This document shows positions 1-9,394 of a stretch of 62,993 nt of DNA, one piece after another. Source of the DNA: Akkermansiaceae bacterium (lineage in GTDB: Bacteria; Verrucomicrobiota; Verrucomicrobiia; Verrucomicrobiales; Akkermansiaceae); the NCBI GenBank assembly GCA_903934285.1, contig CAIZNN010000128.1:1-62993 (forward strand), given 5' to 3'. Every line of letters starts with the position of its first letter. Position 1 is the first letter of the stretch. Made by a program: the position numbers and the translations under genes. The notes beneath the pieces are model-generated. The model did not search any database. It was not told the origin of the DNA and was given only the letters and a program-made list of their open reading frames with translations.

Positions 1-204
1 AGCGGTGTCGAAGACGGACGAGTTGACCAGCACATCGTCGGAACGCGTCGGAACGGTATGCAGGCGGCTCCAGCCGCCGCTGCCGTTGAGGCTGCCGTTG
101 GTCCCGTAGTCGGCGGTGGCGAAGGTGCGGCCGACGGCGTCTGGATAGCTTGCCGCGTAGGTTGTGCGGGACATCGCGTCGGTCAGCTGTGAATTTCCAT
201 CCAT
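1..204 (-). CDS. RHS-repeat-like protein, partial (runs off the left edge)
   Basis: The reading frame starts with ATG at 204 and is still open at base 1, so only 68 residues are visible. They include motifs of RHS/YD-repeat proteins of PVC bacteria: YPDAVGRTFATADYGTNG followed by PTRSDDVLVNSSVFD, the type of spacer seen between YD repeats. RHS proteins are large surface or secreted proteins, often with toxic C-termini, but nothing of the C-terminus is visible. The ATG could be internal to a rearranged gene, because an RHS gene rarely begins inside a repeat; the segment may be a relic. Family is moderately supported, function unknown. Confidence 0.45.
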   Translation of the reverse strand, partial: MDGNSQLTDAMSRTTYAASYPDAVGRTFATADYGTNGSLNGSGGWSRLHTVPTRSDDVLVNSSVFDTA

Positions 205-351
205 TGGTCGTAAAAATGGGCAGGTTTTGCCGGAATTGACACCGGGACAGTTTGGCCAAAACACGGCGTTAATCCAGCACAATTGTGCCACGGCACGGTT
301 TTAGTTTAATGAGACGTGCGGTGAACCCGGAAGCTCAGCGCCGCAAGTCCG

Positions 352-615
352 TCAAGGCGCCGGTCGCCACGAGCGGAGCCGCAACGGTCCGCCAGTCGGC
401 GGATCCAAGCCGGAAAAGCGCTGCAGCAACCCTTTCATGTACATCCGCATGTAGGTCCGCAGTTGTTCCTTGTCCTCCTTCCCGAACGCAAAGCGCCGGC
501 CCACCACCCGGCTCACGCAGCGGTATATCACGTGCTGCTCCGTGGAGTCCTTCCACGGCGCCATGAAGCGAGCACGCTCGCGCTGCCGACCTGCCATCGA
601 AAGCCACCATGTCAA
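352..615 (-). pseudogene. REP-associated tyrosine transposase (RAYT/Y1_Tnp) N-terminal relic
   Basis: An 87-residue leftward frame contains HVIYRCVSRVVGRRFAFG followed by a KEDKEQLR helix. This resembles the start of IS200-like RAYT transposases, where YHV/YHC..SRVV..R..F is followed by a helix such as EKE.LR. The catalytic HUH motif and tyrosine that should follow are absent, and the frame ends in unrelated arginine/proline-rich sequence, so it is a truncated relic. RAYTs process REP hairpins, and REP-like hairpins are present elsewhere in the window (7128-7168, 36700-36744, 54150-54270). Similarity was judged by eye, hence low confidence. Confidence 0.35.
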
Positions 616-759
616 GAACTTTTCCCACAGAAGGAGACTTCACTAGGGTCCTTGAAAAAACGAAAAACGAAGGTGTTGTCGTTAGGTCAAATTTCTTCGT
701 CTTGCGTCTTGGGTCTTGTGGTCTTGGGTCTGAGGCGAAGCCTCGCTAGCAATATTCGC

Positions 760-1446
760 TCATGCCACAGTGCCGAGGCGCAGGAGATAGCCGGTGCCGC
801 GGGCGGTTTCGAGCCGCTCGGCATGCGGGCCGAGTTTGCCGCGGAGGCGTTTGATGTGGGTGTCGAGAGTGCGGGAATTGGCGGCGTCGCTGTAGCCCCA
901 CACCGAGCGCAGCAGGTCGGTGCGGTCGCAGGGGAGGTCGGCGCGCTCGCAGAGGTGGTGGAGGAGCTTGTACTCCGTGATTGTTAGATCGAGGGCGGCT
1001 TGGTCGGCGTAGGCTTGCAGGGCGGTGGGGTCGAAGCGGAACGGGCCGGCGGTTAGGGAGGTGCGGGGAGTGGCGGCGGCGCCGCGTTTCAACACGGCCT
1101 TGATGCGCAGCAGCAGTTCCTTGGGTGAAAACGGCTTGGTGACGTAATCATCGGCGCCGAGTTCGAGGCCGGCGACGCGGTCCTCGGTTTGCGCGCGGGC
1201 GGTGAGCATGATCACCGGGGTGTGAATCGTGCGCGGGTCGCGGCGCAGTTCCTTGAAGACGCGCACGCCATCCATGCCGGGCAACATCAGGTCTAACAAG
1301 ATTAGCGCGGGCTCTCCGGTTTTGGCGAGAGCCAAGCCGGAGATGCCATCGTGGGCGAGGATGGGGGTGAATCCGTCGCGCTGCAGGTGCAGGGCGATGA
1401 GCTCGGCGATGTCGGTTTCATCTTCGATGACGAGGATGCGGCTCAT
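760..1446 (-). CDS. phoB: PhoB-type response regulator (phosphate regulon)
   Basis: 228-residue OmpR/PhoB-class regulator. The receiver domain (about 1-120) has the acidic pair in VIEDE, the phospho-acceptor in LILLDLMLPGMDG, Thr in MLTARA and Lys in DDYVTKPFS. The C-terminal winged helix carries DLTITEYKLLHHL, the recognition helix SRTLDTHIKRLRGKL and ETARGTGYLL. The start was chosen as the ATG (MSRILVIEDE) overlapping the phoU stop as ATGA; the longer upstream frame lies inside phoU. It is the last gene of the leftward porin-pstS-pstCABB-phoU run, so it should bind DNA and activate phosphate-starvation genes. No PhoR kinase is in the window; a close paralogue lies at 37497-38228. Confidence 0.9.
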   Translation of the reverse strand: MSRILVIEDETDIAELIALHLQRDGFTPILAHDGISGLALAKTGEPALILLDLMLPGMDGVRVFKELRRDPRTIHTPVIMLTARAQTEDRVAGLELGADDYVTKPFSPKELLLRIKAVLKRGAAATPRTSLTAGPFRFDPTALQAYADQAALDLTITEYKLLHHLCERADLPCDRTDLLRSVWGYSDAANSRTLDTHIKRLRGKLGPHAERLETARGTGYLLRLGTVA

Positions 1447-2144
1447 GGGGTGGGGGGCGGGGTGTCTACAGCGGGCTTGCGATGCTCGTGGCGGATGTCT
1501 TTGGCGCTTTCGAGGAAGACGGTTTCCTCGCCGATGTTGACGGAAAGGTCGCCGATGCGTTCCAACGAGCGGGCGACGAAGATCAGGTGGAGCCAGGCGG
1601 TGGAGCGCCCGTCGGGGGTTTCGAGTTGCTCGCTGAGGGTGCGGGTGAGTTGTTTGTGCAGGCGGTCCAGTTCCTGATCCTTGGCATGGAGCGATTGGCC
1701 GAGGACCGGGTCGTGATTGGTGTAGGAATCCATGGCGTCGCGCAACAGGCCGTAGGCTTGGGCGTAGAGCGGTTCGAGCCATTGCACTTCCTGGAGCGGC
1801 TGGCCTTGGTTGATTTTGCGGGCGCGCTTGGCGATGCCCACGGCGTGGTCGGAGATGCGCTCGAGATTGGTGCTGATTTTCATCGAGGCGAGGATCAGGC
1901 GCAGGTCGCTGGCGACCGGATGGAAGCGCACCAGGATCTCCATGCCGATTTGATCGACGGTGCGCTCGAGTTCGTCGACATCCGAGTCGGCGGCAATCAC
2001 GGTGTTGGCCAGATCGGTATCGGCGCGCAGCAACGCTTGCATCGCTTGTTCGAGGTTCTGGCGGGTGAGGGTGGCCATGGTCAGGAGGTCCTCCTGCAAG
2101 TGGCGGATGGCGTTGTCGTAGTCGCGGAAAATGTGTTGGGACAT
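1443..2144 (-). CDS. phoU: PhoU phosphate-signalling regulator
   Basis: 233 residues, normal PhoU length, starting MSQHIFRDYDNAIRHLQ. Two PhoU three-helix repeats are visible, each with an acidic E/D-x3-D metal-binding pattern: ADSDVDELERTVDQIGMEIL and the VARSLERIGDLSVNIGEE region; the first repeat also carries ISTNLERISDHAVGIAKRA. PhoU couples the Pst transporter to the PhoR/PhoB pair and damps Pho signalling when phosphate is plentiful. It sits between pstB and phoB, overlapping phoB by four bases. The 250-bp gap to pstB is filled by tandem repeats that can fold with one another in the mRNA. Confidence 0.92.
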   Translation of the reverse strand: MSQHIFRDYDNAIRHLQEDLLTMATLTRQNLEQAMQALLRADTDLANTVIAADSDVDELERTVDQIGMEILVRFHPVASDLRLILASMKISTNLERISDHAVGIAKRARKINQGQPLQEVQWLEPLYAQAYGLLRDAMDSYTNHDPVLGQSLHAKDQELDRLHKQLTRTLSEQLETPDGRSTAWLHLIFVARSLERIGDLSVNIGEETVFLESAKDIRHEHRKPAVDTPPPTP

Positions 2145-2188
2145 GGGGGGCGGGAGATGTTAGTTATTGGTTGGCGGTTGGCAGGGAG

Positions 2189-2310
2189 AGACAGAAGATC
2201 GCTGCGCTGCAAGACAGAAGACAGAAGACAAGAAGAAGAGAAGAATGGGAAGAATGGGAAGAATGGGACGGATGGGACGGATGGGACGGATGGGACGGAT
2301 GGGACGGATG
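2189..2310. repeat. Purine-rich and 9-bp tandem repeats upstream of phoU
   Basis: Copies of GACAGAA (7-bp period) at about 2189-2230 are followed by three copies of a 9-bp GAATGGGAA-like unit and about five copies of GGATGGGAC. The GACAGAA copies are reverse-complementary to the TGTCTTC array at 2322-2397, so a pstB-phoU transcript could form a long stem here. Several frames stay open through the repeats, but none looks like a protein gene. Confidence 0.85.
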
Positions 2311-2321
2311 GTGCATGTTCT

Positions 2322-2396
<75 letters not shown>

Positions 2397-2397
<1 letters not shown>

Positions 2398-3167
2398 TAT
2401 CCGAAGGTGCCGCGGAGGTAGTCTTCGGTGAGTTTGTGGGCGGGGTTGCTGAAGAGTTTGAGGGTGGGGGAGAATTCGACGAGTTCGCCGAGGTGGAAAA
2501 AGGCGGTGTGATCGGCGACGCGGGACGCTTGCTGCATGTTGTGGGTGACGATGATGATGGTGTATTGCTGTTTGAGGGTCCAGATCAGATCCTCAACCTT
2601 GGCGGTGGCGATCGGGTCGAGCGCACTGCACGGCTCGTCCATGAGGATGATGCGGGGCTTGACGGCGAGGCTGCGGGCAATGCAGAGGCGTTGTTGCTGG
2701 CCGCCGGAGAGCCCGAGGGCGGAGTCGTGCAGGCGGTCCTTGACTTCATCCCAGAGGGCGGCGGACTCGAGCGCTTCCTCGACGGCTTGGGTCAGCCGGG
2801 CGCTGTGGCGCATGCCGTGAAGTCGCAGGCCGAAGGCGACGTTGTCAAAGATGCTGCGGGGGAACGGGTTGGATTTTTGAAAGACCATGCCCACTTCCCG
2901 CCGCAGTTTGACCACATCGACCGAGCGGTCGTTGATGTTGACGCCGCCGATGTGAATCGAGCCGTGGCTGACGCGGGCGCCGGGGATTTCGTCGTTCATG
3001 CGGTTGAAGCAACGCAGCAAGGTGGATTTGCCGCAGCCGGAGGGGCCGATGAAGGCGGTGACCTGGCGGTCCGGGATATCAAAGCTGAGCGCCTTCAGCG
3101 CGCAGGTGTGGCCGTAGGCGAAGTGCAGGTCGTGCACTTCGATCTTATCCGAACGATCCGGTGACAT
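2397..3167 (-). CDS. pstB: Phosphate ABC transporter ATPase PstB (copy 1, downstream)
   Basis: 256 residues from the ATG of [16 protein letters not shown]; the longer frame upstream is inside the second pstB. Walker [13 protein letters not shown] signature [16 protein letters not shown], Walker [13 protein letters not shown] and the switch His in [11 protein letters not shown] are intact, together with PstB-typical [13 protein letters not shown] and [11 protein letters not shown]. It energises phosphate import through PstCA. Its start lies 23 bp inside the 3' end of the upstream pstB, so the two are probably translationally coupled. The two copies are clearly paralogous but not identical, so the duplication is not recent. 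Confidence 0.93.
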
Positions 3168-3936
3168 AGGCGAGGGTTTGGGGGTGGTGCGGGGTGCTGA
3201 AGAGTTGCAGGGTGGGGCCGAATTCGATGAGTTTGCCAAGATATAGGAAGGCGGTGTGATCGGCGCAACGGGTGGCTTGGGCCATGTTGTGGGTGACGAT
3301 AACAATGGTGTATTGCTTTTTCAATTGGTGGAGGAGTTCTTCAATCTTGAGGGTGGCGGTCGGGTCCAGCGCGGCACAGGGCTCGTCCATGAGCAGGATG
3401 TCCGGTTGACTGGCGATGGCGCGGGCGATGCACAGGCGTTGTTGCTGGCCGCCGGAGAGCCCCAGCGCGCTGCGGTGCAGCCGGTCCTTGACTTCATCCC
3501 ACAGCGCGGCGGCACGCAGCGCGGTCTCGGCGACCTCATCGAGCTGGGCGCGCTTGCGCAAACCGCTCAGGCGCAGACTGAAGACGACGTTTTCATAGAT
3601 GGATTTCGGGAAGGGATTGTATTTTTGAAAGACCATGCCGACGCGGCGGCGGAGTTCCTGCAGGTCGATATCGGGGCGGTTGATGTCGATGCCGTGGATG
3701 TGGATGGACCCGGCGGTGATGCGGGCACCGGGGATGCGGTCGTTGATGCGGTTGCAACAGCGCAACAAGGTGGATTTGCCGCAGCCGGACGGGCCGATCA
3801 GGGCTGTGATCTGGTGGGCCGGCAGGTCGAGGGTGAGGTCATGGAGGGCCGGCTTGGCATGATAGGCAAAGCATAGCTGATCAATCCGGATGGCAGTGGC
3901 CAGGGGTGCCGCCTGGTTGGTTGGTTCGGTCACCAT
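3145..3936 (-). CDS. pstB: Phosphate ABC transporter ATPase PstB (copy 2, upstream)
   Basis: 263 residues starting [20 protein letters not shown]. Walker [10 protein letters not shown], signature [16 protein letters not shown], Walker [13 protein letters not shown] and [10 protein letters not shown] are all present, with the PstB hallmark [13 protein letters not shown]. It overlaps the pstA stop by 7 bp and its 3' end overlaps the next pstB by 23 bp. Tandem pstB genes occur in other bacteria; the copies may form a heterodimer or serve different conditions. Which of these applies here is not visible from sequence. Confidence 0.93.
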   Translation of the reverse strand: MVTEPTNQAAPLATAIRIDQLCFAYHAKPALHDLTLDLPAHQITALIGPSGCGKSTLLRCCNRINDRIPGARITAGSIHIHGIDINRPDIDLQELRRRVGMVFQKYNPFPKSIYENVVFSLRLSGLRKRAQLDEVAETALRAAALWDEVKDRLHRSALGLSGGQQQRLCIARAIASQPDILLMDEPCAALDPTATLKIEELLHQLKKQYTIVIVTHNMAQATRCADHTAFLYLGKLIEFGPTLQLFSTPHHPQTLAYVTGSFG

Positions 3937-5057
3937 TTGAGTTTGGAGCGGAGTTTGGCGCGCAGCAGCATCGAGCCGAAGGAGAGGGCCGCGACGAGGA
4001 TGAGGAACACAAAGACCGAGCCGTATTGGGCACGCTGGGTGTATTCCGAGGCCGGGATGCGCGCGGCGAGGGTATAGATGTGATAGGGCAGGGCCTGCAC
4101 TTGCGAGGAGAGCAGGTCGAAGGGGTTGGCGAGGGATTGCCACGGCAGGTCGTCCTTGGCCGCCACCGCCGCGGTGAACATGATCGGCGCGGTCTCGCCG
4201 GCAACGCGGGTGATGGCCAGCAACGATGATGTTAGAATGCCGGGCAGGGAAAAGGGCAGCACGCAGGTGCGGATGGTTTGCCAGCGGGTGGCGCCCATGG
4301 CCAGCGAGGCGTCGCGGAAGCCCTGCGGCACGGCGCGCAGGGATTCCTCGGAAGCGGTGATGATGACCGGCAGAATCATGCAGGCCAGGGTGGCGCAGCC
4401 CGCCAGCAGCGAGGAATTCCAGCCTTGGAAACTCAGCACCGCATCGCCGGGCCACAGCGGCACGGTCAGCAGTGAGCGGTCGGCCGGCGTGCTGGTGATC
4501 ACCGGCACGGCGAGCACGAACACGGCGAAACCGAACAAGCCGAAGACGATGGAGGGAATCCCCGCGAGGTTGAGAATGGCCAGGCGCACCGCGTGAATGA
4601 ACGGGCTTTGTTTGGCATATTCCGAGAGATAGATCGCGGCGCTCACGCCAAAGAACAGCGCCAAAACCATCGAGCCGATGGTGAGCAATGCGGTGCCGAC
4701 TATCGGCCCGATGATGCCGCCGCCGGAGTAGGAGAAGGTTTGTTCATTGTAGATCGGCGCGCCTTCGTGGTTTGCCACGTATTCGCTGTAGCGCGAGGCC
4801 GGCAATTGGTGGCGCTCCCCTTGGCTGTCATCAAACACATGCAAGGTCTCGTTCTTATCTAACAAAAACCCGAGGTCGACGAAGGGGGCCTTGGCGCTGA
4901 ACAGGACGGGCGCGCCATCCCTGATGATCTTGAAAAACAGCAGCGCGGCGATGATGACAATGACGTAGGTGGCAGCACCGAGCAGCAGGCGCACGACGAG
5001 GTCCTTGAAGTGGCCCCTGGGCAACCCCTTGCGGATCAATGATTCGGGATGGTGCAT
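3930..5057 (-). CDS. pstA: Phosphate ABC transporter permease PstA
   Basis: 375-residue inner-membrane permease, start at [19 protein letters not shown]. After an N-terminal membrane helix ([22 protein letters not shown]) comes about 75 residues of periplasmic loop, then the permease core with [19 protein letters not shown], the EAA-type loop [20 protein letters not shown] and the closing helices ending LRSKLKW. It is somewhat longer than the usual 280-300 residues because of the loop. It pairs with PstC (14 bp upstream) and the overlapping PstB. Confidence 0.92.
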   Translation of the reverse strand: MHHPESLIRKGLPRGHFKDLVVRLLLGAATYVIVIIAALLFFKIIRDGAPVLFSAKAPFVDLGFLLDKNETLHVFDDSQGERHQLPASRYSEYVANHEGAPIYNEQTFSYSGGGIIGPIVGTALLTIGSMVLALFFGVSAAIYLSEYAKQSPFIHAVRLAILNLAGIPSIVFGLFGFAVFVLAVPVITSTPADRSLLTVPLWPGDAVLSFQGWNSSLLAGCATLACMILPVIITASEESLRAVPQGFRDASLAMGATRWQTIRTCVLPFSLPGILTSSLLAITRVAGETAPIMFTAAVAAKDDLPWQSLANPFDLLSSQVQALPYHIYTLAARIPASEYTQRAQYGSVFVFLILVAALSFGSMLLRAKLRSKLKW

Positions 5058-5070
5058 GGCGATAAAATGG

Positions 5071-6960
5071 TTAGACAGGCGTCCGGTTGATGAACTTGTG
5101 GGCGGTGGCATTGATGCCGAGCACGATGGCGAAGAGCAGGATGCCAACCACAAACAGCGCGCGATAGTGGACGCTGCCCAGCGGCACCTCGCCGAGTTCC
5201 TGCGCGATGATGCCGGTGAGCGTGTGGGACGGCTGCAGAAACGCGCCGATGCCGCTGGAGAAATCCGGGATCTTGATGCGGTTGCCGGCCACCAGCAGCA
5301 CTACCATGGTTTCGCCGATGACGCGGCCCAGGCCTAACAAAACGGCGGCGAGGATGCCGGAGAAGGCGGCCGGGATGATGACTCGGAACGAGGTCTGGAT
5401 GCGGGAGGCGCCGAGGGCATCGGAGGCTTCGGCGTAGGCGGCCGGGACGTTGTTGAGGGCGTCCTCGGCCAGCGAGAAGATGGTGGGAATGCTCATCAGG
5501 GCGAGCAGGCAGCCGGCGGTGAAGATATTGAGGCGCTCTTCGATCGGGAAGCCCGGCAGCCACGCCAGCGCGTCGAGTTGCGACAGGTCGCGCAACACGC
5601 TGCCAAACACCAGGATGCCGATGAAGCCGAGCACCACCGACGGGATCGCCTGGATGAACTCAATGACGGGCTTGACGATGGCTTGCTCGTGGCGCGAGGC
5701 GAACTGGTTGATATAGATGGCGGCGCCGACCCCGGCCGGAATGGCGAGGCCGAGGGCGACGAGGGAAATCATCAGGGAGCCGATCAGCAAGGGCAGGATG
5801 CCGTAGAAATCCTGCCATTCGCCGCCGGTGACCCAGTCCTTGCCGGTGAGGAAGGAGCGCAGTGCGTCGCTTAGGGGAACCGGCGTGTCGTGCCGCCAAG
5901 CGGTGATGTGTTGCGGTGCCTGGTCGAGGCCGCTCATGAAGACTGGCGCGGCCTTGCGCGCAACACGCAGCAGGCGGTCCGCTTCCGGTTGGGAGAGGGA
6001 TGCCGGGAGTTTGGTTAGAATGGCGGCGGCGGTCTGGCGCAGCGCACTGTGGGTGGCGATGCAGGCGGGTTTGCGCAGCATGAGGGCGTGCATCGGTTCG
6101 GCGATGTCGGGCTTGGCCGCCAGCGCGCTGCGCGCCTCGGCCATGAGTTTGTCGCGCGTGGCGGGATCTTTGGCATTGGCTGCGGCAGCGAGCAGGGTCT
6201 TGCGGTCCTTGTCCAGGAGGTCCGCGTTTTGCAGCGCCGCTTTGGTGGCGGTGACCGCCCCGGTCATTTCCGTTACCAGCGCGCTGAGCTCGGCCCCGGC
6301 GGCTTCGAAGGAATCGATGGTGGCGCGCAGGTCGGCCAGGGGTTGGGCGTGCTCTTGTTGGGCGGCGGCGTATTGTGCCGCGAGGGCGGCGACGAGCGCT
6401 GGCTCGTCTTTGGCGGTGTCCTCGCGGGTGCGAATGGACTCGAGCAACGCCGCGCGCTCGGAGTCGGTGAGGTGGGGGGTGGCGGGGAGTTTGGTGAGGG
6501 CCTTGAGGGTGGCGGCCGCGTGGTTTTGGCGCAGGATGGCGAGCAGCGGCGAGTTGGGGTCGATGCCGGCGTCGAGGTTGTTGACGAGCAATTCGCGGGT
6601 GGCGGAGGTTTGTTCGGCGAAGGCATTGAACAATGCGGCCGCTTCCTGGGAACGTTTCAACTCACGCGCGCTCTTGCCATTGATTTGCGCAAAGTAGGCC
6701 CGGTTGAGCACGCTGGCGAGTTGCTCGTGAGCGGTGAGGTTGGCGCGCGACAAATCGACGAACTCGAGCCCCGCGATGCGATAGATCTCCAGCTCGCGGC
6801 GGTAGCCAGGGAAAAACCCCAGGCCCTCCTTGAGCAGGAAGACGATGATGAGGACCAGGATGACGATGGTTAGGCCCGCATTGGAGGCGAAGAAATATCG
6901 GATCGCCTTCTCGAGGGAGAATCCTTGTTTGCTGAAGCGATGGGGTGCGGGCTGCGACAT
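5071..6960 (-). CDS. pstC: Phosphate ABC transporter permease PstC with large periplasmic insertion
   Basis: 629 residues, about twice the usual PstC. A first membrane helix (LTIVILVLIIVFLLKEGLG, about 30-50) is followed by roughly 330 residues rich in Ala, Glu and Arg with helical, coiled-coil-like character. A typical permease core follows at about 385-629: WQDFYGILPLLIGSLMISL, AAIYINQFAS, FIQAIPSVVLGFIG and an EAA loop VPAAYAEASDALGASRIQT. The core supports phosphate import; the insertion should lie in the periplasm between helices 1 and 2 where it could meet PstS or sense the envelope. The frame is continuous and starts at MSQPAPHRFSKQGF. Confidence 0.9.
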   Translation of the reverse strand: MSQPAPHRFSKQGFSLEKAIRYFFASNAGLTIVILVLIIVFLLKEGLGFFPGYRRELEIYRIAGLEFVDLSRANLTAHEQLASVLNRAYFAQINGKSARELKRSQEAAALFNAFAEQTSATRELLVNNLDAGIDPNSPLLAILRQNHAAATLKALTKLPATPHLTDSERAALLESIRTREDTAKDEPALVAALAAQYAAAQQEHAQPLADLRATIDSFEAAGAELSALVTEMTGAVTATKAALQNADLLDKDRKTLLAAAANAKDPATRDKLMAEARSALAAKPDIAEPMHALMLRKPACIATHSALRQTAAAILTKLPASLSQPEADRLLRVARKAAPVFMSGLDQAPQHITAWRHDTPVPLSDALRSFLTGKDWVTGGEWQDFYGILPLLIGSLMISLVALGLAIPAGVGAAIYINQFASRHEQAIVKPVIEFIQAIPSVVLGFIGILVFGSVLRDLSQLDALAWLPGFPIEERLNIFTAGCLLALMSIPTIFSLAEDALNNVPAAYAEASDALGASRIQTSFRVIIPAAFSGILAAVLLGLGRVIGETMVVLLVAGNRIKIPDFSSGIGAFLQPSHTLTGIIAQELGEVPLGSVHYRALFVVGILLFAIVLGINATAHKFINRTPV

Positions 6961-6994
6961 TAGGCCTGATCTGATGGAGACGGAAGGAAACGGA

Positions 6995-7168
6995 CAGCGC
7001 TCAACTGCGAGCGCTGCCCGTATCTTTAGTACCCTGAAGTGAAAGTCAAATTGGGAGTTGGCGGATGGCAGGGCTGAGGAGCGCCAGTAGCAACAGGGCG
7101 GTGCATTGGCCGTGCGTGCCCTGCAGAGTGTGCGGCAGGATGCCGCACACAGCCGGCGCGACGCCGGC
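6995..7168. repeat. Three hairpins between pstS and pstC (REP-like)
   Basis: Three inverted repeats lie in the 222-bp gap downstream of pstS. They are GCCGGCG-CGA-CGCCGGC (7152-7168), GTGTGCGGCA-GGA-TGCCGCACAC (7128-7150) and CAGCGCTC-AACTGC-GAGCGCTG (6995-7016). In the leftward transcript they follow the pstS stop. They could act as a partial terminator or 3' stabiliser, giving more PstS than PstCAB. The 3-base-loop hairpins resemble REP elements at 36700-36744. Confidence 0.7.
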
Positions 7169-7182
7169 GCTCCCCAATTCGA

Positions 7183-7992
7183 TCACAGGTCCTTGACCGG
7201 GATGAAGCCGACACGGCGCACGATGTCCTGCCCGGCGGCAGATTCAATGTAGGTCATGAAGGCGGCCGCTTCGGCGCTGGGCTTGTCCGGGGCATAGAGG
7301 AAGCAGGGGCGGGCGTAGGCGTATTGTTTGGCATTCTTGGCCACGGGTTCCACTTCATCGATGATGAGGGTCTTGGTGCCGGAGGTCTTCGAGTAGGCGA
7401 GCCCGACGTAGCCGATGCCGCCGGTGTTTTTGGCGACTTCCTGGGCGATTTGTTCATTGCCGGCCATTTTGAGCGAGCTGGACGGGTAATCGCGGCCCCC
7501 CATGGCGAGTTTCTGCCAATCCTTGTAGGTGCCCGAGGAGGTGTTGCGGGTGTAGATGGAGATTTTGCCCGGGGCCCCGCCGATTTCCGACCAATCCTTG
7601 ACCTGACCGGTGAAGATCTTGGCCACCTGGGCCTTGGTCAGTTTGGTGAGGGGGGAGTTCTTGTTGACGATGACGCAGAGCATGTCGAAACAGATCTGGT
7701 GTTCTTTCAGATAGACGCCCTTGGTGCGGCAGAACGTGCGTTCGTCGTCCTTGACCTTGCGTGATGACATGCCGATCTGGGCGGTGCCGTTGGCCAGGGC
7801 CGGAAAGGCGGTGGTGGACCCTTCCGCGGCGATCTCGAACTTGACGCTGTTGTTGCCTGCGGCTTTGAAACCTTCGGCGAGCTGGGGGACGAGTTTGGCG
7901 CCAAGGGTGTCACTGCCCTTGAGGCTGAGGGTTTGGGCGTTGGCCATGGTGAGCATGGCGGCGGTGGCGAGCAGGGTGCTGATGTTTTTCAT
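7183..7992 (-). CDS. pstS: Periplasmic phosphate-binding protein PstS
   Basis: 269 residues with a Sec signal peptide (MKNISTLLATAAMLTMANAQ, cleavage near ANA-Q). The mature part has the PstS ligand-loop motifs: LSLKGSDTLG near the N-terminus, AAEGSTTAFPALANGTAQIG, SSRKVKDDE, KIFTGQVKDWSEIGG and TRNTSSGTYKDWQKLAMG, ending IVRRVGFIPVKDL. It captures phosphate in the periplasm and delivers it to PstCA. It lies between the porin and pstC. An attractive order of action is porin, PstS, PstCA-BB. Confidence 0.95.
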   Translation of the reverse strand: MKNISTLLATAAMLTMANAQTLSLKGSDTLGAKLVPQLAEGFKAAGNNSVKFEIAAEGSTTAFPALANGTAQIGMSSRKVKDDERTFCRTKGVYLKEHQICFDMLCVIVNKNSPLTKLTKAQVAKIFTGQVKDWSEIGGAPGKISIYTRNTSSGTYKDWQKLAMGGRDYPSSSLKMAGNEQIAQEVAKNTGGIGYVGLAYSKTSGTKTLIIDEVEPVAKNAKQYAYARPCFLYAPDKPSAEAAAFMTYIESAAGQDIVRRVGFIPVKDL

Positions 7993-8031
7993 GGGGAGGT
8001 GTGTGTTTGTGGTTGGATAATTGTTGCGGTG

Positions 8032-9297
8032 TTAGAACGAGAAGCGCAGGCCGCTCAAGAAGGTGTAGCCGTCGTAATCGCCACCACCCAGGTGGGAATA
8101 CTCGAGGCCGTTCATGAGTTTGAGCTTGTGGCCGTAGAGGTAATAGTTGAGGCCAAGATATGCGGAGGTGTAGGTGTTGCCCGCGTCCTTGCCCGCCTTG
8201 GTCGGCGCCACCACCGGCGCCCATTTCTCATAGCGGCCATAGGGGCTCAAGCCATTGGCATCCGCGCTGGTGGCCAGCTGCAGTTGGCCGACGAGTTGCA
8301 GGCCATCGGCGATGAAGTAGGACGGGATGATGCTGATGCCAAACACGTCGGACTGATTGATGGCGACCGACTTGCCGGCTTGTTGGGCGCTGCCGGAGAA
8401 GCCGAAGCCGTAGAGAATATCGGTGGTGAGTCCGAAGCGGCCCTGGGTGATGTCGTTGGTTAGGGCGATGCTGTCGGTGAATGATGGTGAAGCGCTGGCG
8501 AAATAGACGCCATCGTCTTTCTCCTTGTAGCCCGGCTCGGTGTTGTGCAGGTATTGGAGCGTGGCGACGGCGGTATCGAGACCGGACTGGGCGGCGTAGT
8601 CATAGCCGATTTTGCCAAGGATGATGGCGCCCTGGTCGAAGTTGGCGAACTCGCGGGACCGCTCGCTGCCATAGGCGCCGAGTTCGTAGAGCCAATGTTC
8701 GGCGAGGCCCTTGCCGTTGACCATGACGCCGGTGAGTTCATTGGGTTCTAGCAGATTGGAAACCAGGCTGCGCTCGAAGGTGAGGATTTCCTTGGAGGAG
8801 ATTTCCTGTTCGCGGCTGAATTTCACCTTCATCTTGCCGACGGTCACATTGAGCGCGTCGCTGGGCGCATAGGTGAGGTAGAGGTCGTAGATGTCCCGAT
8901 AGAAATCATCGATGCCATCGGTGGTGTCGGCGTCGATCTGGCCCTCGAGTTTCCAGGTTTGAAACCACTTCGACTTGAACCCCAGACGCGCACGCCGCGC
9001 CTCGAATTTGTCGTCCCACACCGATTGGGCGTTGGCGGCGCTGCCATGCTTGAAGTCTTCGATATCGAAGTGGCCGTTGGAGTCGCCATCGGCGTATTGG
9101 ACTTGGAGGCGGCCCTGCAACGAGAACTCCTGCAGGATCGGATTGGAATCGTCCTTGTAGAGGGTGGCCAACGACCAGAGTTTGTCATAGGTGGTGTCGC
9201 CGGTGTAGGTGTTGCCGGTCAACACGCCGCTGGCCTCGGCGTGGGACTGGACGGTGCCGCTGCCGAGCAGGGCGAGGAGGAGGAGGTGCTTGCGCAT
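8032..9297 (-). CDS. Phosphate-selective porin (OprP/OprO family)
   Basis: 421 residues starting MRKHLLLLALLGSGTVQSHA (signal peptide) and ending in the outer-membrane signature FLSGLRFSF with terminal Phe. Beta-barrel strands and OprP/OprO motifs are visible: FEARRARLGFKSKWFQTWKLEGQIDAD, DIYDLYLTYAPSDALNVTVGKMKVKFSREQE and FERSLVSNLLEPNELTG (each split by short turns). It should form the outer-membrane channel for phosphate or polyphosphate. It is the first gene of the leftward pst operon; the twin palindromes at 9395-9452 are 98 and 140 bp upstream of its start. Confidence 0.88.
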   Translation of the reverse strand: MRKHLLLLALLGSGTVQSHAEASGVLTGNTYTGDTTYDKLWSLATLYKDDSNPILQEFSLQGRLQVQYADGDSNGHFDIEDFKHGSAANAQSVWDDKFEARRARLGFKSKWFQTWKLEGQIDADTTDGIDDFYRDIYDLYLTYAPSDALNVTVGKMKVKFSREQEISSKEILTFERSLVSNLLEPNELTGVMVNGKGLAEHWLYELGAYGSERSREFANFDQGAIILGKIGYDYAAQSGLDTAVATLQYLHNTEPGYKEKDDGVYFASASPSFTDSIALTNDITQGRFGLTTDILYGFGFSGSAQQAGKSVAINQSDVFGISIIPSYFIADGLQLVGQLQLATSADANGLSPYGRYEKWAPVVAPTKAGKDAGNTYTSAYLGLNYYLYGHKLKLMNGLEYSHLGGGDYDGYTFLSGLRFSF

Positions 9298-9394
9298 GGG
9301 GGTGTGTTTGCTTGTTTATTGGTTGGAGCGCGCCGCGGGAATGCGGTCGCGGCAGAGTTATGGCGGATTCGAGGCGGTGGCGGAAACGCATTCC

